Positions 33,493-43,262 of a DNA stretch of 60,953 nucleotides are shown piece by piece (positions within the stretch are counted from its first letter, which is position 1; every line of letters starts with the position of its first letter). The notes beneath the pieces were generated by a model. The model worked only from the letters and a program-made list of their open reading frames with translations, did no database searches and had not been told where the DNA came from. The stretch is taken from positions 1-60,953 of the forward strand of contig QCNI01000007.1 in assembly GCA_003213255.1 (NCBI GenBank). The letters are read 5' to 3'. This stretch comes from Prochlorococcus sp. AG-424-P16. Its GTDB lineage: Bacteria > Cyanobacteriota > Cyanobacteriia > PCC-6307 > Cyanobiaceae. A program made the translations under genes and the position numbers.

Positions 33493-33574
33493 AATTTTGA
33501 TCACAAAATAAGGAATCTTTATAAAGAGATCAAATTTAGGGGAAAATTCTTTACTTTTTTCTCTCACTTTGTGT

Positions 33575-33967
33575 ATGAAATCGTTTAGAACATTTACATC
33601 GTTTTTAAAAAATATGGTTTCCTCCATCCAAGGTCTTGCTCCAATAACTAATCCATTAAATAGTGTCTTAATAGAAAAGAAGCTAATAAATGTTGATCAA
33701 AAGTTTATTCAACTTGCTTCTCTGGCAGAAGGGTTACCTCGTACAGAAGTTATTGAAAGTGGTAGAAATTATTGGAGAGGTGTTTGTAGAAGCTTAATTT
33801 TTAGATTCCCTGATGATCTTGAAATTTTAAAGCTTGATTTAAGAAGTTATGTAGATAGATCTAAAGGAATTATTCAGATAAGATCCGCAGCAAGATTAGG
33901 GCAATCAGATTTAGGAGTAAATCTTAGAAGAGTGGAATACTTGTTTAATCAATTAGAGAAATTTTAA
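33575..33967 (+). CDS. DUF1499 family protein
   Basis: 130 residues from ATG 33575. The conserved blocks SLIFRFPDDLEILKLD and the C-terminal IQIRSAARLGQSDLGVNLRR are the DUF1499 signature. N-terminal part is amphipathic with no clear signal peptide. Function unknown; widespread in cyanobacteria and plastids. Confidence 0.8.
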   Translation: MKSFRTFTSFLKNMVSSIQGLAPITNPLNSVLIEKKLINVDQKFIQLASLAEGLPRTEVIESGRNYWRGVCRSLIFRFPDDLEILKLDLRSYVDRSKGIIQIRSAARLGQSDLGVNLRRVEYLFNQLEKF

Positions 33968-34044
33968 TTAATCTGTTTTTTATAAATTTAAGGTTCTTTT
34001 TACTCAATAGGTGTGCTTTAATTCGTAAGAATAATTGAATTGCC

Positions 34045-34176
34045 ATGGTAAAGATAATCTTAGTTGGAATTATTGTCGCACTTGTATATTCTCAACCTGA
34101 CCTTCGTCTTACAGTAGCTGAATGGTTAAAAGCAGCTTCTGATTTTCTAATTGAATCGGTACAAGTAAAACCTTGA
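34045..34176 (+). CDS. Small membrane protein, 43 residues
   Basis: Starts MVKIILVGIIVALVYSQPDL, a hydrophobic anchor, then amphipathic TVAEWLKAASDFLIESV. Clean ATG ORF between DUF1499 and the K+ channel. Not recognised. Confidence 0.5.
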   Translation: MVKIILVGIIVALVYSQPDLRLTVAEWLKAASDFLIESVQVKP

Positions 34177-34358
34177 ATTAATTTTTATGAAGCATTAAAT
34201 AAGACCTGAAACAGTAATCATTTGTTTAATGCATACAGCTACGAAAATAAATATTAATATCCTGCTTAATATGTATTTCACTTAAACAAATAAATAGTTT
34301 TAGGAACATAATAGAAAATTTTTTTGAAATTTTTGAATAGTTAACGATAATAAGGGAT

Positions 34359-35414
34359 ATGAAGCTTAGATTATTTGAGTTCTATTTTATTAAAGACTAT
34401 TTAAGGCCTTGGTTTGGTCTTATTTATTCTTTATTCTTTCTGTTTTTTTTAGGTGCAATTGGCTATCGAATAACAGAAGGATGGGAATGGAGTGATTGCT
34501 TATGGATGGTTCTAATCACAATAACCACTATTGGTTTTGGAGAAGTTCAACCTTTAAGTCCTGAAGGCAGGATCGTAACTGTTTTAGTAATCGTTGGCGG
34601 ATTGATCTTTATTCAATTTACCTTTCAAAAAGCTGTTAGATTATTCGAATCTGGCTATTTTCAAAGAGTAAACGAATTACGTTTTAAAAGACTTCTTAGA
34701 AAAATGGAAAATCATGTAATTTTGTGTGGATATGGGAGGGTAGGTCAGGAAATATCTAACCAAATAAAGACGCAAAATATTCCAATTATTGTGGTTGAGA
34801 GCGATGAAGATAGAAAAAAGATTGCTGAAGAAAATGGTTTAGAAGTGCTTTGTGCTGATGCGACTCTTGATGAGACTTTAAAACTGGCAGGATTAGAAAA
34901 ATGCAAAAGTTTGGTCGTAACTTTACCTAATGATGCTGCTAATTTATATGTAGTTTTAAGCGCTAAAGGGATAAGAAGTTCAATAAGAGTTATTGCAAGA
35001 GCTGGAACTGAAGAAGCTGCAAGTAAGTTGAGATTAGCCGGAGCAAGTATAGTTGTAAGCCCATATATTGCAGCAGGAAGAGCCATGGCATCAATGGCAT
35101 TAAGACCTATTGCTATTGACTTTCTTGATTTGCTTGCAGGAAGTGAATGTGAAATTGAAGAATTTGAATTAAGTAATGATATTAGTCTTTTTGAAACAGC
35201 AGAGAAAAGATCACTTTCGGAACTTGGAATAGGTAAAAAGAGTGGTGCAAAAATATTAGCTATTAAAGAAAACGAAAAATTATTTACAAACCCTGGAGGT
35301 AATTTCATACTGCAGCCAGGACAGGTATTAATTGCCTTTGGTAGTAAAGAACAACTAAATATTTTGAATGGATTATTAGGTAATCTTGTCGTAGCAGTAG
35401 AGCTATTAAAATAG
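34359..35414 (+). CDS. kch: Potassium channel with RCK (TrkA) domain
   Basis: 351 residues. Two-span channel core: TM1 (LIYSLFFLFFLGAIGY), pore with filter TITTIGFGEVQP, TM2 (IVTVLVIVGGLIFI). The RCK-N domain starts HVILCGYGRVGQEISNQI, followed by a TrkA-C domain (about 250-340). Likely tetrameric, ligand-gated K+ conductance in the plasma membrane. Full length. Confidence 0.92.
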   Translation: MKLRLFEFYFIKDYLRPWFGLIYSLFFLFFLGAIGYRITEGWEWSDCLWMVLITITTIGFGEVQPLSPEGRIVTVLVIVGGLIFIQFTFQKAVRLFESGYFQRVNELRFKRLLRKMENHVILCGYGRVGQEISNQIKTQNIPIIVVESDEDRKKIAEENGLEVLCADATLDETLKLAGLEKCKSLVVTLPNDAANLYVVLSAKGIRSSIRVIARAGTEEAASKLRLAGASIVVSPYIAAGRAMASMALRPIAIDFLDLLAGSECEIEEFELSNDISLFETAEKRSLSELGIGKKSGAKILAIKENEKLFTNPGGNFILQPGQVLIAFGSKEQLNILNGLLGNLVVAVELLK

Positions 35415-35468
35415 ATAGAACGCGATTAAGAATTAATAGCTAAATTAGTTGTGAGTGAAATAAATCAA

Positions 35469-35822
35469 ATGAAAATATTTAAATATCTACTTGTAATTCC
35501 TGTAATAACTTTAATAATTGTTTTCCAAACCTCTTTGCAAAATAGATATCTAATGGCTTCTGATATTAGAGATGGAGAAACAATTTTTAGAAATGTTTGC
35601 GCAGGCTGCCATATAAGAGGTGGATCAGTCATTCTCAAAGGATCTAAATCATTAAAACTTTCTGACCTTGAAAAAAGAGGAATAGCAGATGAGATTTCAA
35701 TAGTAAAAATTGCCAATGAAGGGATTGGTTTTATGAAGGGTTATAAAAATAAATTAAAGGATGGTGAGGATAAGGTTCTTGCACAATGGATTATTCAAAA
35801 TGCAGAAAACAGTTGGGAGTAG
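35469..35822 (+). CDS. Cytochrome c6-like c-type cytochrome
   Basis: 117 residues from ATG 35469 (MKIFKYLLVIPVITLIIV, signal or anchor segment). The alternative GTG at 35451 adds 6 residues. Heme attachment CAGCH near residue 46, followed by IRGGSVI, and the axial Met in GIGFMKGYKN. The C6 pattern (GCHIRGGSVIL...LKLSDLEKRG) is clear, but the usual NAMPAF around the Met is diverged, so electron transfer partner and redox potential may differ from classical PetJ. Lumenal. Confidence 0.85.
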   Translation: MKIFKYLLVIPVITLIIVFQTSLQNRYLMASDIRDGETIFRNVCAGCHIRGGSVILKGSKSLKLSDLEKRGIADEISIVKIANEGIGFMKGYKNKLKDGEDKVLAQWIIQNAENSWE

Positions 35823-36017
35823 ATGAAAAGTTTGCTTCTTTAATATGTTGTGTGAGGAAAATTAAAGAAGCATTTTCATATTAAAACATCATGTTTAAGG
35901 ACAAATTAAAAAACTAATAAGATCAAATAAAAAAAATAAGGACATTATGTAAAGCAATTATGAAATAATTACATCAAATAAATTTGATTATATAAAATAA
36001 AACTGTTGGAACTTTAA

Positions 36018-36746
36018 ATGGCTATTAAAGATCATAAAAGTTTGCAAGACTCAAAAATTCTTCTTGTAGAGGATGACAAGAGTATTAGGCTGACAGTCAG
36101 TGAGACGTTGAATAGCGAAGGTTTTAAAGTATTAAGTTTCAAAGATGGTTTGAGTGCTTTAGATTTTATTACTAATGATTCTAAAAATAATGTTGAACTA
36201 ATAATTCTCGATTTAATGTTGCCCGGATTAAATGGATTAGAGTTATGTAGAAAAATAAGAAGTGAAGAAAATTATACACCCATACTAATTTTGAGTGCTA
36301 AAGATAATGAGTCAGACAGGGTTCTTGGTTTAGAGGTTGGTGCAGATGATTATTTAACAAAACCTTTTGGTTTAAATGAATTAATTGCTAGATCAAGAGC
36401 CTTAATAAGAAGATATAAACGTAATAAAAAAAATATAGAAAAATCACAAACTGTCATCGAGTTTAATCACATAAAAATGTTTGTGGAAGAATGTAGGGTA
36501 ACTTCTTTTGATAAAGAAATAACATTATCTCCAAAAGAATTTAAATTATTAGAGTTATTTATGAAAAATCCAAAAAGGGTATGGTCAAGAGATTTAATTC
36601 TGGAAAAAATTTGGGAAATTGACTTTATTGGTGATACTAAAACTGTAGATGTTCATGTTAGGTGGCTCAGAGAGAAACTAGAAGAAGATCCCTCAGCTCC
36701 AAAGTTTCTTAAAACTGTAAGAGGTTTTGGATATAAGTTTGGATGA
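36018..36746 (+). CDS. phoB: Phosphate regulon response regulator
   Basis: 242 residues. Receiver domain with acidic pocket VEDDK and phospho-Asp in IILDLMLPGLNG, LSAKD and TKPF. The C-terminal winged helix (SPKEFKLLELF, then VDVHVRWLREKLEED and the end VRGFGYKFG) is of the OmpR/PhoB type. Binds Pho boxes; candidates lie upstream of pstS and pstC in this window. Its stop overlaps phoR's start (ATGA). Confidence 0.93.
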   Translation: MAIKDHKSLQDSKILLVEDDKSIRLTVSETLNSEGFKVLSFKDGLSALDFITNDSKNNVELIILDLMLPGLNGLELCRKIRSEENYTPILILSAKDNESDRVLGLEVGADDYLTKPFGLNELIARSRALIRRYKRNKKNIEKSQTVIEFNHIKMFVEECRVTSFDKEITLSPKEFKLLELFMKNPKRVWSRDLILEKIWEIDFIGDTKTVDVHVRWLREKLEEDPSAPKFLKTVRGFGYKFG

Positions 36747-37903
36747 AAATGAAAACTCTACAAGAAGTATTATTGTTTTTACATCAGAAGTGGAAAATAA
36801 AAGTCAAGCATTTTTCTCAATCAAAAGAAAAAAAATTTGAAGTTGATAAAAATAAGTATAAAAGAACTATTGATTTCCCATTTGACAAAATTAGACCTCA
36901 AGAAATGTTGTCTTGGTTGGATTATTCATCACAAGGATGGATAATCTTATCATCAGACCTAACAATAAAATTTATTAATAAAAAGGCTTTATCTCTTATT
37001 AGGTTTATTAAATATAAAGATGTCATTGGAAAAGCAATTAATGATATTAATGAGCTTGAATTACTGAGAAATAAAATTCTTTACTCAAGAAAAAAAGATT
37101 TTCCAGTCAGCATTGATTTCACCATCGCAGGAGAACCTATTTGGGCAAATATTATTAGAGGAAGCAAAAAGAGTTATTTAATATTATTGGAAAGTAAATT
37201 ATCAATTGAATCTATAAAAAAACGACAAAATCAATTAATTAATGATGTGTCTCATGAACTGAAAACCCCCCTTACATCTCTTATCTTAATTGGGGAAAGA
37301 CTGGAAGGAGTAATATCAAAAAAGGATAGGTATCTTGTTAAAAGGCTTAAGAAAGAATCAAAGAGATTGAGAAAAATGGCCGAAGAGAGTTTAGAGCTTT
37401 CCAAGTTAGAAAGTAGCGAATCTTTTAATAAAAATAAAAAAATATCTATTTCAGATTTGGTTATGGAATCTTGGCAAACCTTAAAACCGCTTGCAGATAA
37501 AAAAAATATAAAAATAAATTTATTTATACCAACAAAATATTATATTTCTGGTGATATTGAAAATTTAAAGAGAGCATTTATAAATATTTTGGATAACTCT
37601 ATACGTTACTCTCCAACAAATGAGGAAATACAAATTGAAATTTTTAAGAGAGATAGCTCTGTTGTTATAAGAGTGAGGGATAAAGGTATTGGATTAGAAG
37701 AAAATGAATATAATGATATTTTTTCTCGTTTTTATCGTGGGGATCCATCAAGGACTAAATTTAAAAAAAGTGGTAGTGGTCTAGGTCTTTCAATAACAAA
37801 AAAAATAATCAATAACAATAAAGGGTTTATAAAGGCTTTTAATCATAAAGATGGTGGAGCGATTGTTGAAACCATCTTTCCGTGTATTAATACAGATATA
37901 TAA
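36743..37903 (+). CDS. phoR: Phosphate sensor histidine kinase, without membrane span
   Basis: 386 residues. A PAS-like domain around 50-135, then the dimerisation/His box NDVSHELKTPLTSL, N-box NILDNSIRYSP, G1 RDKGIGLEEN and G2 SGSGLGLSITKK. No transmembrane segment or signal peptide is visible; the N-terminus has only a short amphipathic stretch (LQEVLLFLHQKW). It would therefore be peripheral or cytosolic, relying on contact with PstB/PhoU-type proteins for sensing. No phoU gene is in the window. Confidence 0.92.
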   Translation: MKMKTLQEVLLFLHQKWKIKVKHFSQSKEKKFEVDKNKYKRTIDFPFDKIRPQEMLSWLDYSSQGWIILSSDLTIKFINKKALSLIRFIKYKDVIGKAINDINELELLRNKILYSRKKDFPVSIDFTIAGEPIWANIIRGSKKSYLILLESKLSIESIKKRQNQLINDVSHELKTPLTSLILIGERLEGVISKKDRYLVKRLKKESKRLRKMAEESLELSKLESSESFNKNKKISISDLVMESWQTLKPLADKKNIKINLFIPTKYYISGDIENLKRAFINILDNSIRYSPTNEEIQIEIFKRDSSVVIRVRDKGIGLEENEYNDIFSRFYRGDPSRTKFKKSGSGLGLSITKKIINNNKGFIKAFNHKDGGAIVETIFPCINTDI

Positions 37904-37930
37904 TAAAAATTTAAATTCTTAAAGGTAAAA

Positions 37931-37960
37931 AAAAAGACCTGTGTTTAGCAGGTCTTTTTG
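37931..37960. terminator. Bidirectional terminator, phoR/porin
   Basis: Perfect 11-bp stem AAAAAGACCTG/CAGGTCTTTTT (37931-37941 with 37949-37959) with a 7-base loop. A- and T-runs on both sides allow use by phoR (plus) and the convergent porin gene (minus). Confidence 0.8.
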
Positions 37961-37992
37961 ATGTGTGTAAGATTTCTAAATTAAACTTTAAT

Positions 37993-39342
37993 TTAGAATT
38001 TAAATGTTGTTTTAACCATTACACCAGTTTGATCTGGAGTGCCAGTTGTTGATGACTCCTTGACGAAAACAAGTGGAGTAATAGTCACACCATCATTTAA
38101 TGGATAGTCATAGTATACTTCATACATCATCTCTTCAGTTATAGAACCAGCACTTTCAGTCTGAATTCCATTAGTACCTATAGCAGCACCAAGTTCACCT
38201 GCACCTACATCACCGTTAATTCCGACGAAGTACGCTAATGTTTCGTCCGCATTTGCGTCAGCAACATCGAGATCTCCGACTTCATAACCAGCACTGATGT
38301 TTAAACCGTTATCAAATGAGTAGAAAGCGTTTAATGCTGTATATGTTTCGTTAGCAGTACCATTCTCTTGCATTCCGTAAGTTAAAGAAACGCCGTAGTT
38401 ATCAGCAATATAAGCTAAGTTAACACCGTAAGCGTCATTTTCAGCTGTAGTCATAAGACCTTCTTCATCACCTGCATAACCTACAGCACCAGTAAAGCCA
38501 TTACCGAAATCATATTCTGCCATTGCAGAAGCACCAGCATTATCGACATTTGCCATTACATTACCACAATCATCAAGAGTGTTGGATGGACCACCATAAG
38601 CACATGCTGTTGTGAATATTTTACTAGCGTCATACCCGTCAGAAACGAGAACAGTCAAGTTATCTCCCAAAGGAAATTTGTATGCAACACCGTCGACTTT
38701 AAGTTGGTCGCTTGTATTGTTAAGGTCGAATTCATCGACTGGATTACCAGATGTTCCATTACCAGAATCAATTTTTACGGTAAATGAATCTTCACCAGTA
38801 AAACTAGTTTTTATTGCAGAATCAAAAGTGTATTGAAATTGGACTTCTTCGTCACCATCAGTAACTGAGGCTGTTACACCTTTACCATCAACAGCACCGA
38901 TTGCCATCCGAGCTTTGAATGAAATAGTAGATGTATCAGAAAAACTTCCAGCTTCGATTGTGTTTACACGAGATTCGAGGCCATCCACTCTTCCTTTCAT
39001 AATTGCCAACTCGGAACCAAGCTCATCACTTAGTCTATCTATTGCAGCTCCGTTCATTAAGCCTTCACCGCCTGCAATTAAGTTGTTCAATTCAGCAGCA
39101 GCTTCTAAACGAGTAACTGAGCTCCCATTGAATTTTGAACTATTTGTAAGTTCCTTTAATGAATCGTAAGCCCAATCTCCAGGGATTAAAGTTTCTGATT
39201 TAAAGTTGTCTAGAGATACTAATTTGTTAGTTCTAGAATAATCACTAAGATCGGATGTGTTGATCTCAGCAGCATTTACTGCAAATCCTGAAACAAGTGA
39301 AATGATCGCAGGAGCAGCAATTAATTTTTGAAAAAGTTTCAT
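37993..39342 (-). CDS. som: Outer-membrane porin, SLH-domain (Som-like)
   Basis: 449 residues from MKLFQKL (a second in-frame ATG at 39351 adds MRN). Signal peptide ending AVNAAE, then a single SLH-like domain (DWAYDSLKELTNSSK, VTRLEAAAELNNLIAG), a short coiled coil (RLSDELGSELAIMKGRV) and a beta-barrel of alternating residues to a terminal Phe (TFKF). Passive diffusion of solutes through the outer membrane. Placed between phoR and pstS, so phosphate-responsive expression is plausible. Confidence 0.88.
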   Translation of the reverse strand: MKLFQKLIAAPAIISLVSGFAVNAAEINTSDLSDYSRTNKLVSLDNFKSETLIPGDWAYDSLKELTNSSKFNGSSVTRLEAAAELNNLIAGGEGLMNGAAIDRLSDELGSELAIMKGRVDGLESRVNTIEAGSFSDTSTISFKARMAIGAVDGKGVTASVTDGDEEVQFQYTFDSAIKTSFTGEDSFTVKIDSGNGTSGNPVDEFDLNNTSDQLKVDGVAYKFPLGDNLTVLVSDGYDASKIFTTACAYGGPSNTLDDCGNVMANVDNAGASAMAEYDFGNGFTGAVGYAGDEEGLMTTAENDAYGVNLAYIADNYGVSLTYGMQENGTANETYTALNAFYSFDNGLNISAGYEVGDLDVADANADETLAYFVGINGDVGAGELGAAIGTNGIQTESAGSITEEMMYEVYYDYPLNDGVTITPLVFVKESSTTGTPDQTGVMVKTTFKF

Positions 39343-39454
39343 GTTCCTCAAACACGTAAAATTAGATACATTTATTTGTATCCAAACTTAATCTAAACGT
39401 CTTTAAGTTAAGAAACGGGTAAGAAATAAAGTCAAAAAGGAAATTTAAAGAAAT

Positions 39455-39473
39455 CTTAAATATCTCTTAAACT
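39455..39473 (+). promoter_or_regulatory. Candidate Pho box upstream of pstS
   Basis: CTTAAATA-TCT-CTTAAACT: two 8-base repeats with a 3-base spacer (11-bp period), fitting the cyanobacterial PhoB/SphR box (PyTTAAPyPyT/A repeats). About 220 bases from the pstS start. Confidence 0.5.
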
Positions 39474-39587
39474 AAAAGTGAAATTGTCTGCAAATCTTAA
39501 AATTTTTATTAATAAAAGTTCAAAATTTATATGAATTTATAATCAAATTTTTTTAAAACCAAATGAAAGTAAGCCCATCTTTTATTT

Positions 39588-39606
39588 AGTTTAAAATGAG
39601 GTTAAG
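39588..39606 (-). promoter_or_regulatory. Candidate Pho box, reverse orientation
   Basis: Minus strand reads CTTAACCT-CAT-TTTAAACT; the first repeat is a perfect CTTAACCT and the period is 11 bp. About 90 bases upstream of pstS but oriented toward the porin. Confidence 0.5.
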
Positions 39607-39692
39607 AACTAATTAATTAAAAGATAAACTTTTAATTTAAGAGTATTTGTGTTTGAATTCAGTGCTATAAATATGGAGTCTTTTATTTAATC

Positions 39693-40688
39693 ATGACATC
39701 CATGAACATTGCTAAGAAAGCTTTGGTTTTCACTTCTGCAGTAGCCATTGCTGCTGGTACAAGTGTTCCTGGCACAAGTGTTTCTGCTAGAACAAGATTA
39801 AGTGGTGCTGGGGCATCATTCCCTGCCAAAATTTACACTCGTTGGTTCAAAGATTTAGCCTCTTCAGGTGGACCAAGAGTAAACTATCAAGCTGTTGGTT
39901 CAGGCTCTGGAAGAAAAGCTTTTATTGATCAGACAGTAAACTTTGGTGCTTCTGATGATCCTATGAAGGATAAAGATATAGCAAAGGTAACAAGAGGATT
40001 AGTACAGATTCCTATGGTTGGAGGAACTATTGCTTTTGGTTATAACTATGATTGTGATTTGAAACTTTCCCAAGAGAAAGCAGTACAAGTTGCTATGGGT
40101 ATGGTTAAAAACTGGAAAGAATTAGGCTGTAAACCTGGTAAATTAACTTGGGCACATCGTTCTGACGGATCAGGCACAACCAAAGCTTTTACTAACTCTA
40201 TGGAAGCTTTTTCAAAAACCTGGACATTAGGCACAGGTAAGTCTGTTAAGTGGCCTTCAGGTGTTGGAGCAAAAGGGAATTCAGGCGTCGCTGGAGTTAT
40301 ACAAAATACTCCTGGTGCAATTGGTTATGTTAACCAGTCTTATATAAAAGGTAATGTGAAAGCTGCTGCACTTCAGAACCTTTCTGGAGAATATGTAAAG
40401 CCTACAGTTGAGGCAGGAGCTAAAGCTCTCAATGGTATTACTTTAGATGAAAATCTCGCTGGCAAAAATCCTAATCCAACAGCAAAAGGAGCATATCCTA
40501 TAGCTTCATTGACATGGATACTTGCCTATGAAGAAGGTAATGGTAGAAACACTAAAGCTATCAAACAAGCCTTTAATACATTATTAAGTGATGAGTATCA
40601 AGATAAAGCTCCATCACTTGGATTTGTTCCTTTAAAAGGCGATATTCTTGAGAAATCAAGAGCTGCTGTAAAAAGAATCGGTAAATAA
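39693..40688 (+). CDS. pstS: Phosphate-binding protein of the Pst transporter
   Basis: 331 residues. N-terminal signal peptide (MTSMNIAKKALVFTSAVAI...) with cleavage near VSARTRLSG. Phosphate-contact blocks: GAGASFPAKIYTRWF, SGSGRKAFID, FGASDDPMKD and RSDGSGTT. Captures phosphate in the periplasm for PstC/A/B, which are encoded further downstream at 45.1 kb rather than next to it; chrA, arsJ, gap and arsR are interposed. Confidence 0.95.
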   Translation: MTSMNIAKKALVFTSAVAIAAGTSVPGTSVSARTRLSGAGASFPAKIYTRWFKDLASSGGPRVNYQAVGSGSGRKAFIDQTVNFGASDDPMKDKDIAKVTRGLVQIPMVGGTIAFGYNYDCDLKLSQEKAVQVAMGMVKNWKELGCKPGKLTWAHRSDGSGTTKAFTNSMEAFSKTWTLGTGKSVKWPSGVGAKGNSGVAGVIQNTPGAIGYVNQSYIKGNVKAAALQNLSGEYVKPTVEAGAKALNGITLDENLAGKNPNPTAKGAYPIASLTWILAYEEGNGRNTKAIKQAFNTLLSDEYQDKAPSLGFVPLKGDILEKSRAAVKRIGK

Positions 40689-40706
40689 ACCGTAAGACAA
40701 ATATTT

Positions 40707-40738
40707 AAAAGGGGGAATTTATTTCCTCCTTTTTTTAT
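40707..40738. terminator. Terminator after pstS
   Basis: AAAAGGGGGAA pairs with TTCCTCCTTTTTT around a short loop; can serve pstS and the convergent chrA gene, whose stop lies at its end. Confidence 0.65.
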
Positions 40739-41961
40739 GCAAACAAATATTTTGATAAACCTAATATTAAAGATAAAAGAATAAGTATGTATGTTGGAAC
40801 TGTTTTAAAAAAAGATAATAGTGTGGAGATTAAAACTATAAAAATAGAGCTAATTAAAAAGAATTTTGATGAAAAACTATCTTCAATTAAATTAAAGCCA
40901 GAGAAAATAACTGCTCCAGGAATTGTATTGATTACTCCTTCGATAAAGTAATTAATCGATTTAATTCTGTTTTTTATGAAGCCTTTTCCAAAAACAAAAA
41001 TCATTAAAAAACTTGGTAAAAAAATTGCAAAAGTTGATATAAATGAATACTTTATAGCTTCATGTATTCCTCCGACCGAAAACCCAGCTTTGTATCCAAT
41101 AAAACTTGTAGTTAATAAGACAGGGCCAGGTGTTATCTGGCCAATCATTATCCCATCTATAAATTCATTATTTGTTAACCATCCTTGTGAGATAACATAA
41201 TCACTCATTAGAGGAATGATTACTAATCCCCCTCCAAAAATAAAAAGTCCAGATTTAAAGAAGAAAAAAAACAGATTAAGATAATCTATTAAAAACTTTG
41301 AGTTTGTAGAGAGCTTTAAAAAATTATAAAACTTGGCAATATCCAAAAAGATTGAGCTAGTTAAAAATGAGGTTGTTGAAAATATAGATAAAGGAACCAA
41401 GCTATAAAAAATATTTTTCCATTTCTGTAAGAAAATATTTATCAAACCTGCAATAGTAAGAATTGTTATGAGGGGAAATTGAATACTATTATATTTTGCA
41501 AATATAAGTAGAAATAAGATTGAGCTAGAGAATAATACCCGATCTAACCTTAATCTTTTTTTTAAAAGAACTAATGAAAATGAAAAAATTATTCCTGCAA
41601 TAATAGGAGGATTAAAATAAATTAAATCATTTAGAAATTTTGATCCAGAATAAATTTGCCAAAAAAAGCTAAGAACTAATACCGAAATGAATCCTGGGAT
41701 AATGAAACATATACCGGATATCAATCCACCAAGATAACCATTAATTTTAAGACCTAGATATATTGCTAATTGAGTGGATATTGGCCCTGGAAGCAATTGA
41801 CATAAACCAATACCTTTTTCAAAAGATTGGGTTGAGATCAATTTTTTATTATTTATAAGTTCATCTTCGAATAAGGAAATATGAGCATATGGTCCTCCGA
41901 AACTGAAAATACCAATTTTTAGGAAAATTTTTGCAAGTTCAATTAAGGATATTTTTGCCAT
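40735..41961 (-). CDS. chrA: Chromate transport protein ChrA family
   Basis: 408 residues, about ten spans, two CHR domains. Each opens with a FGG motif ([16 protein letters not shown] near residue 17; [15 protein letters not shown] in the second half) and has a LLPGPISTQ or [10 protein letters not shown] partner. Bidomain ChrA exports chromate and perhaps sulfate-like anions. Located in a block of oxyanion genes; contribution to phosphate or arsenate handling is speculative. Confidence 0.9.
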   Translation of the reverse strand: MAKISLIELAKIFLKIGIFSFGGPYAHISLFEDELINNKKLISTQSFEKGIGLCQLLPGPISTQLAIYLGLKINGYLGGLISGICFIIPGFISVLVLSFFWQIYSGSKFLNDLIYFNPPIIAGIIFSFSLVLLKKRLRLDRVLFSSSILFLLIFAKYNSIQFPLITILTIAGLINIFLQKWKNIFYSLVPLSIFSTTSFLTSSIFLDIAKFYNFLKLSTNSKFLIDYLNLFFFFFKSGLFIFGGGLVIIPLMSDYVISQGWLTNNEFIDGIMIGQITPGPVLLTTSFIGYKAGFSVGGIHEAIKYSFISTFAIFLPSFLMIFVFGKGFIKNRIKSINYFIEGVINTIPGAVIFSGFNLIEDSFSSKFFLISSIFIVLISTLLSFFKTVPTYILILLSLILGLSKYLFA

Positions 41962-41991
41962 TTAAATATGCTAATTTCTAAAAATTAGTTT

Positions 41992-43251
41992 TTATGGTGA
42001 TGATAAGCTTTGTTTGATTGATGGTAATTTAAGACTCGAAATCCAAGATAATAATATTAGAAGTGATGAAAAATAAAGACAATATTGAAGACCAATACTT
42101 GGATTTCTCCCAATCATAAATAGTAAGCCAGATAGTAATGTTCCAATTAGTCTTCCAGCAGCATTTGCCATGTAATAGAAGCCAACATTTAAACTGATTT
42201 TTTCATTATCAGAGTAGGCCAAAATCATATAAGAATGTGTAGAGGAATTCATTGCAAAAACAAATCCAAAAATAGTAAGTCCTAAAATTATTGCTATTGA
42301 AGGAGAACTTTCTCTCCATAATGCGACTCCTATTAAAGATGGTATGACCATTAATACGGCACTCCAAAATTGGATAGCTTTACGATCTGGACTTTCTTTC
42401 TGGCCCAACATCTTTCTAATTGCTGGAGCAGAAGCCTGAACAATTCCATAACCTATTACCCAGGCCCCAAGAAATAATCCTATTTCCATGTAGTCCCAAC
42501 CAAATGCCATATCTAGGAATACTGGAAGAGCTACAACAAACCAAACATCTCTTGCTCCAAAAAGAAAGAATCTTGCTGCTGAAAGAATATTTATTGCATT
42601 TGATTTTGAAAAAAGATCATTAAAAGCTGGTTTGGTTTTCATCTTGCCAATTTCTCCAGGCAAAATTAATGTCAATAAAAAGGCTAAGCAAAGCCCAAAA
42701 CCCATAATTCCTACAGCATTATTGAATCCAAATAACTTATATAAAAGTCCACCCAAGAAAAAGCCAACTCCCTTAAGAGCATTTTTAGATCCAGTTAAAA
42801 TAGCAACCCATTTAAAAAGTTGTTTTTGGCCAGTATCATTGCCATCATTTGTCTCTGGAACAACTGTCTTAACAGCACTTTTAGCACTCATTTTGTTTAA
42901 ATCTTTTGCTATCCCACTAACTGCTTGAGCAACCATAACGTATGCGACACTAAAAATTATCGGCCAATCTTCCTTAACTGGAATAAGCATAAAAAGAGCG
43001 ATGATTTGCAGGATAGTCCCAATCCATAAAGTAAGCCTTAATCCATATCTTGCTCCTATCCAGCCACCATAAAGATTAGTAATTATTCCAAAAAACTCAT
43101 AAAAAAGGAAAAGTAAAGCAATTTGCAGAGTTGTGTAACCTAGCTCATGAAAGTGACCAACAACTAATAATCTTAATGCTCCGTCAGTAAGTGTGAACGC
43201 CCAATAGTTTGCCGTTACAACACTATATTGTTGAATATTAGATAGCTTCAT
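41992..43251 (-). CDS. arsJ: ArsJ, MFS exporter of 1-arseno-3-phosphoglycerate
   Basis: 419 residues, about 12 spans of a major facilitator protein, with the ArsJ-type start (SNIQQYSVVTANYWAFTLTDGALRLLVVGHFHELG). Adjacent to a GAPDH gene in the same orientation (11 bases away), the diagnostic pair: GAPDH forms unstable 1-arseno-3-phosphoglycerate from arsenate and glyceraldehyde-3-phosphate, and ArsJ pumps it out. In the cytoplasmic membrane. Confidence 0.92.
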   Translation of the reverse strand: MKLSNIQQYSVVTANYWAFTLTDGALRLLVVGHFHELGYTTLQIALLFLFYEFFGIITNLYGGWIGARYGLRLTLWIGTILQIIALFMLIPVKEDWPIIFSVAYVMVAQAVSGIAKDLNKMSAKSAVKTVVPETNDGNDTGQKQLFKWVAILTGSKNALKGVGFFLGGLLYKLFGFNNAVGIMGFGLCLAFLLTLILPGEIGKMKTKPAFNDLFSKSNAINILSAARFFLFGARDVWFVVALPVFLDMAFGWDYMEIGLFLGAWVIGYGIVQASAPAIRKMLGQKESPDRKAIQFWSAVLMVIPSLIGVALWRESSPSIAIILGLTIFGFVFAMNSSTHSYMILAYSDNEKISLNVGFYYMANAAGRLIGTLLSGLLFMIGRNPSIGLQYCLYFSSLLILLSWISSLKLPSIKQSLSSP

Positions 43252-43262
43252 AAAGACATAAA

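Larger units (their letters stand above)
39343..39692. other. Intergenic control region of porin and pstS
   Basis: About 350 bases between divergent genes. It holds the two candidate Pho boxes described separately. No ORF. Confidence 0.6.

Noticed and set aside
34745-35308. Long ORF antisense to the K+ channel gene
   Set aside because: A Ser/Leu-rich shadow frame of a well-supported gene; no start signal.
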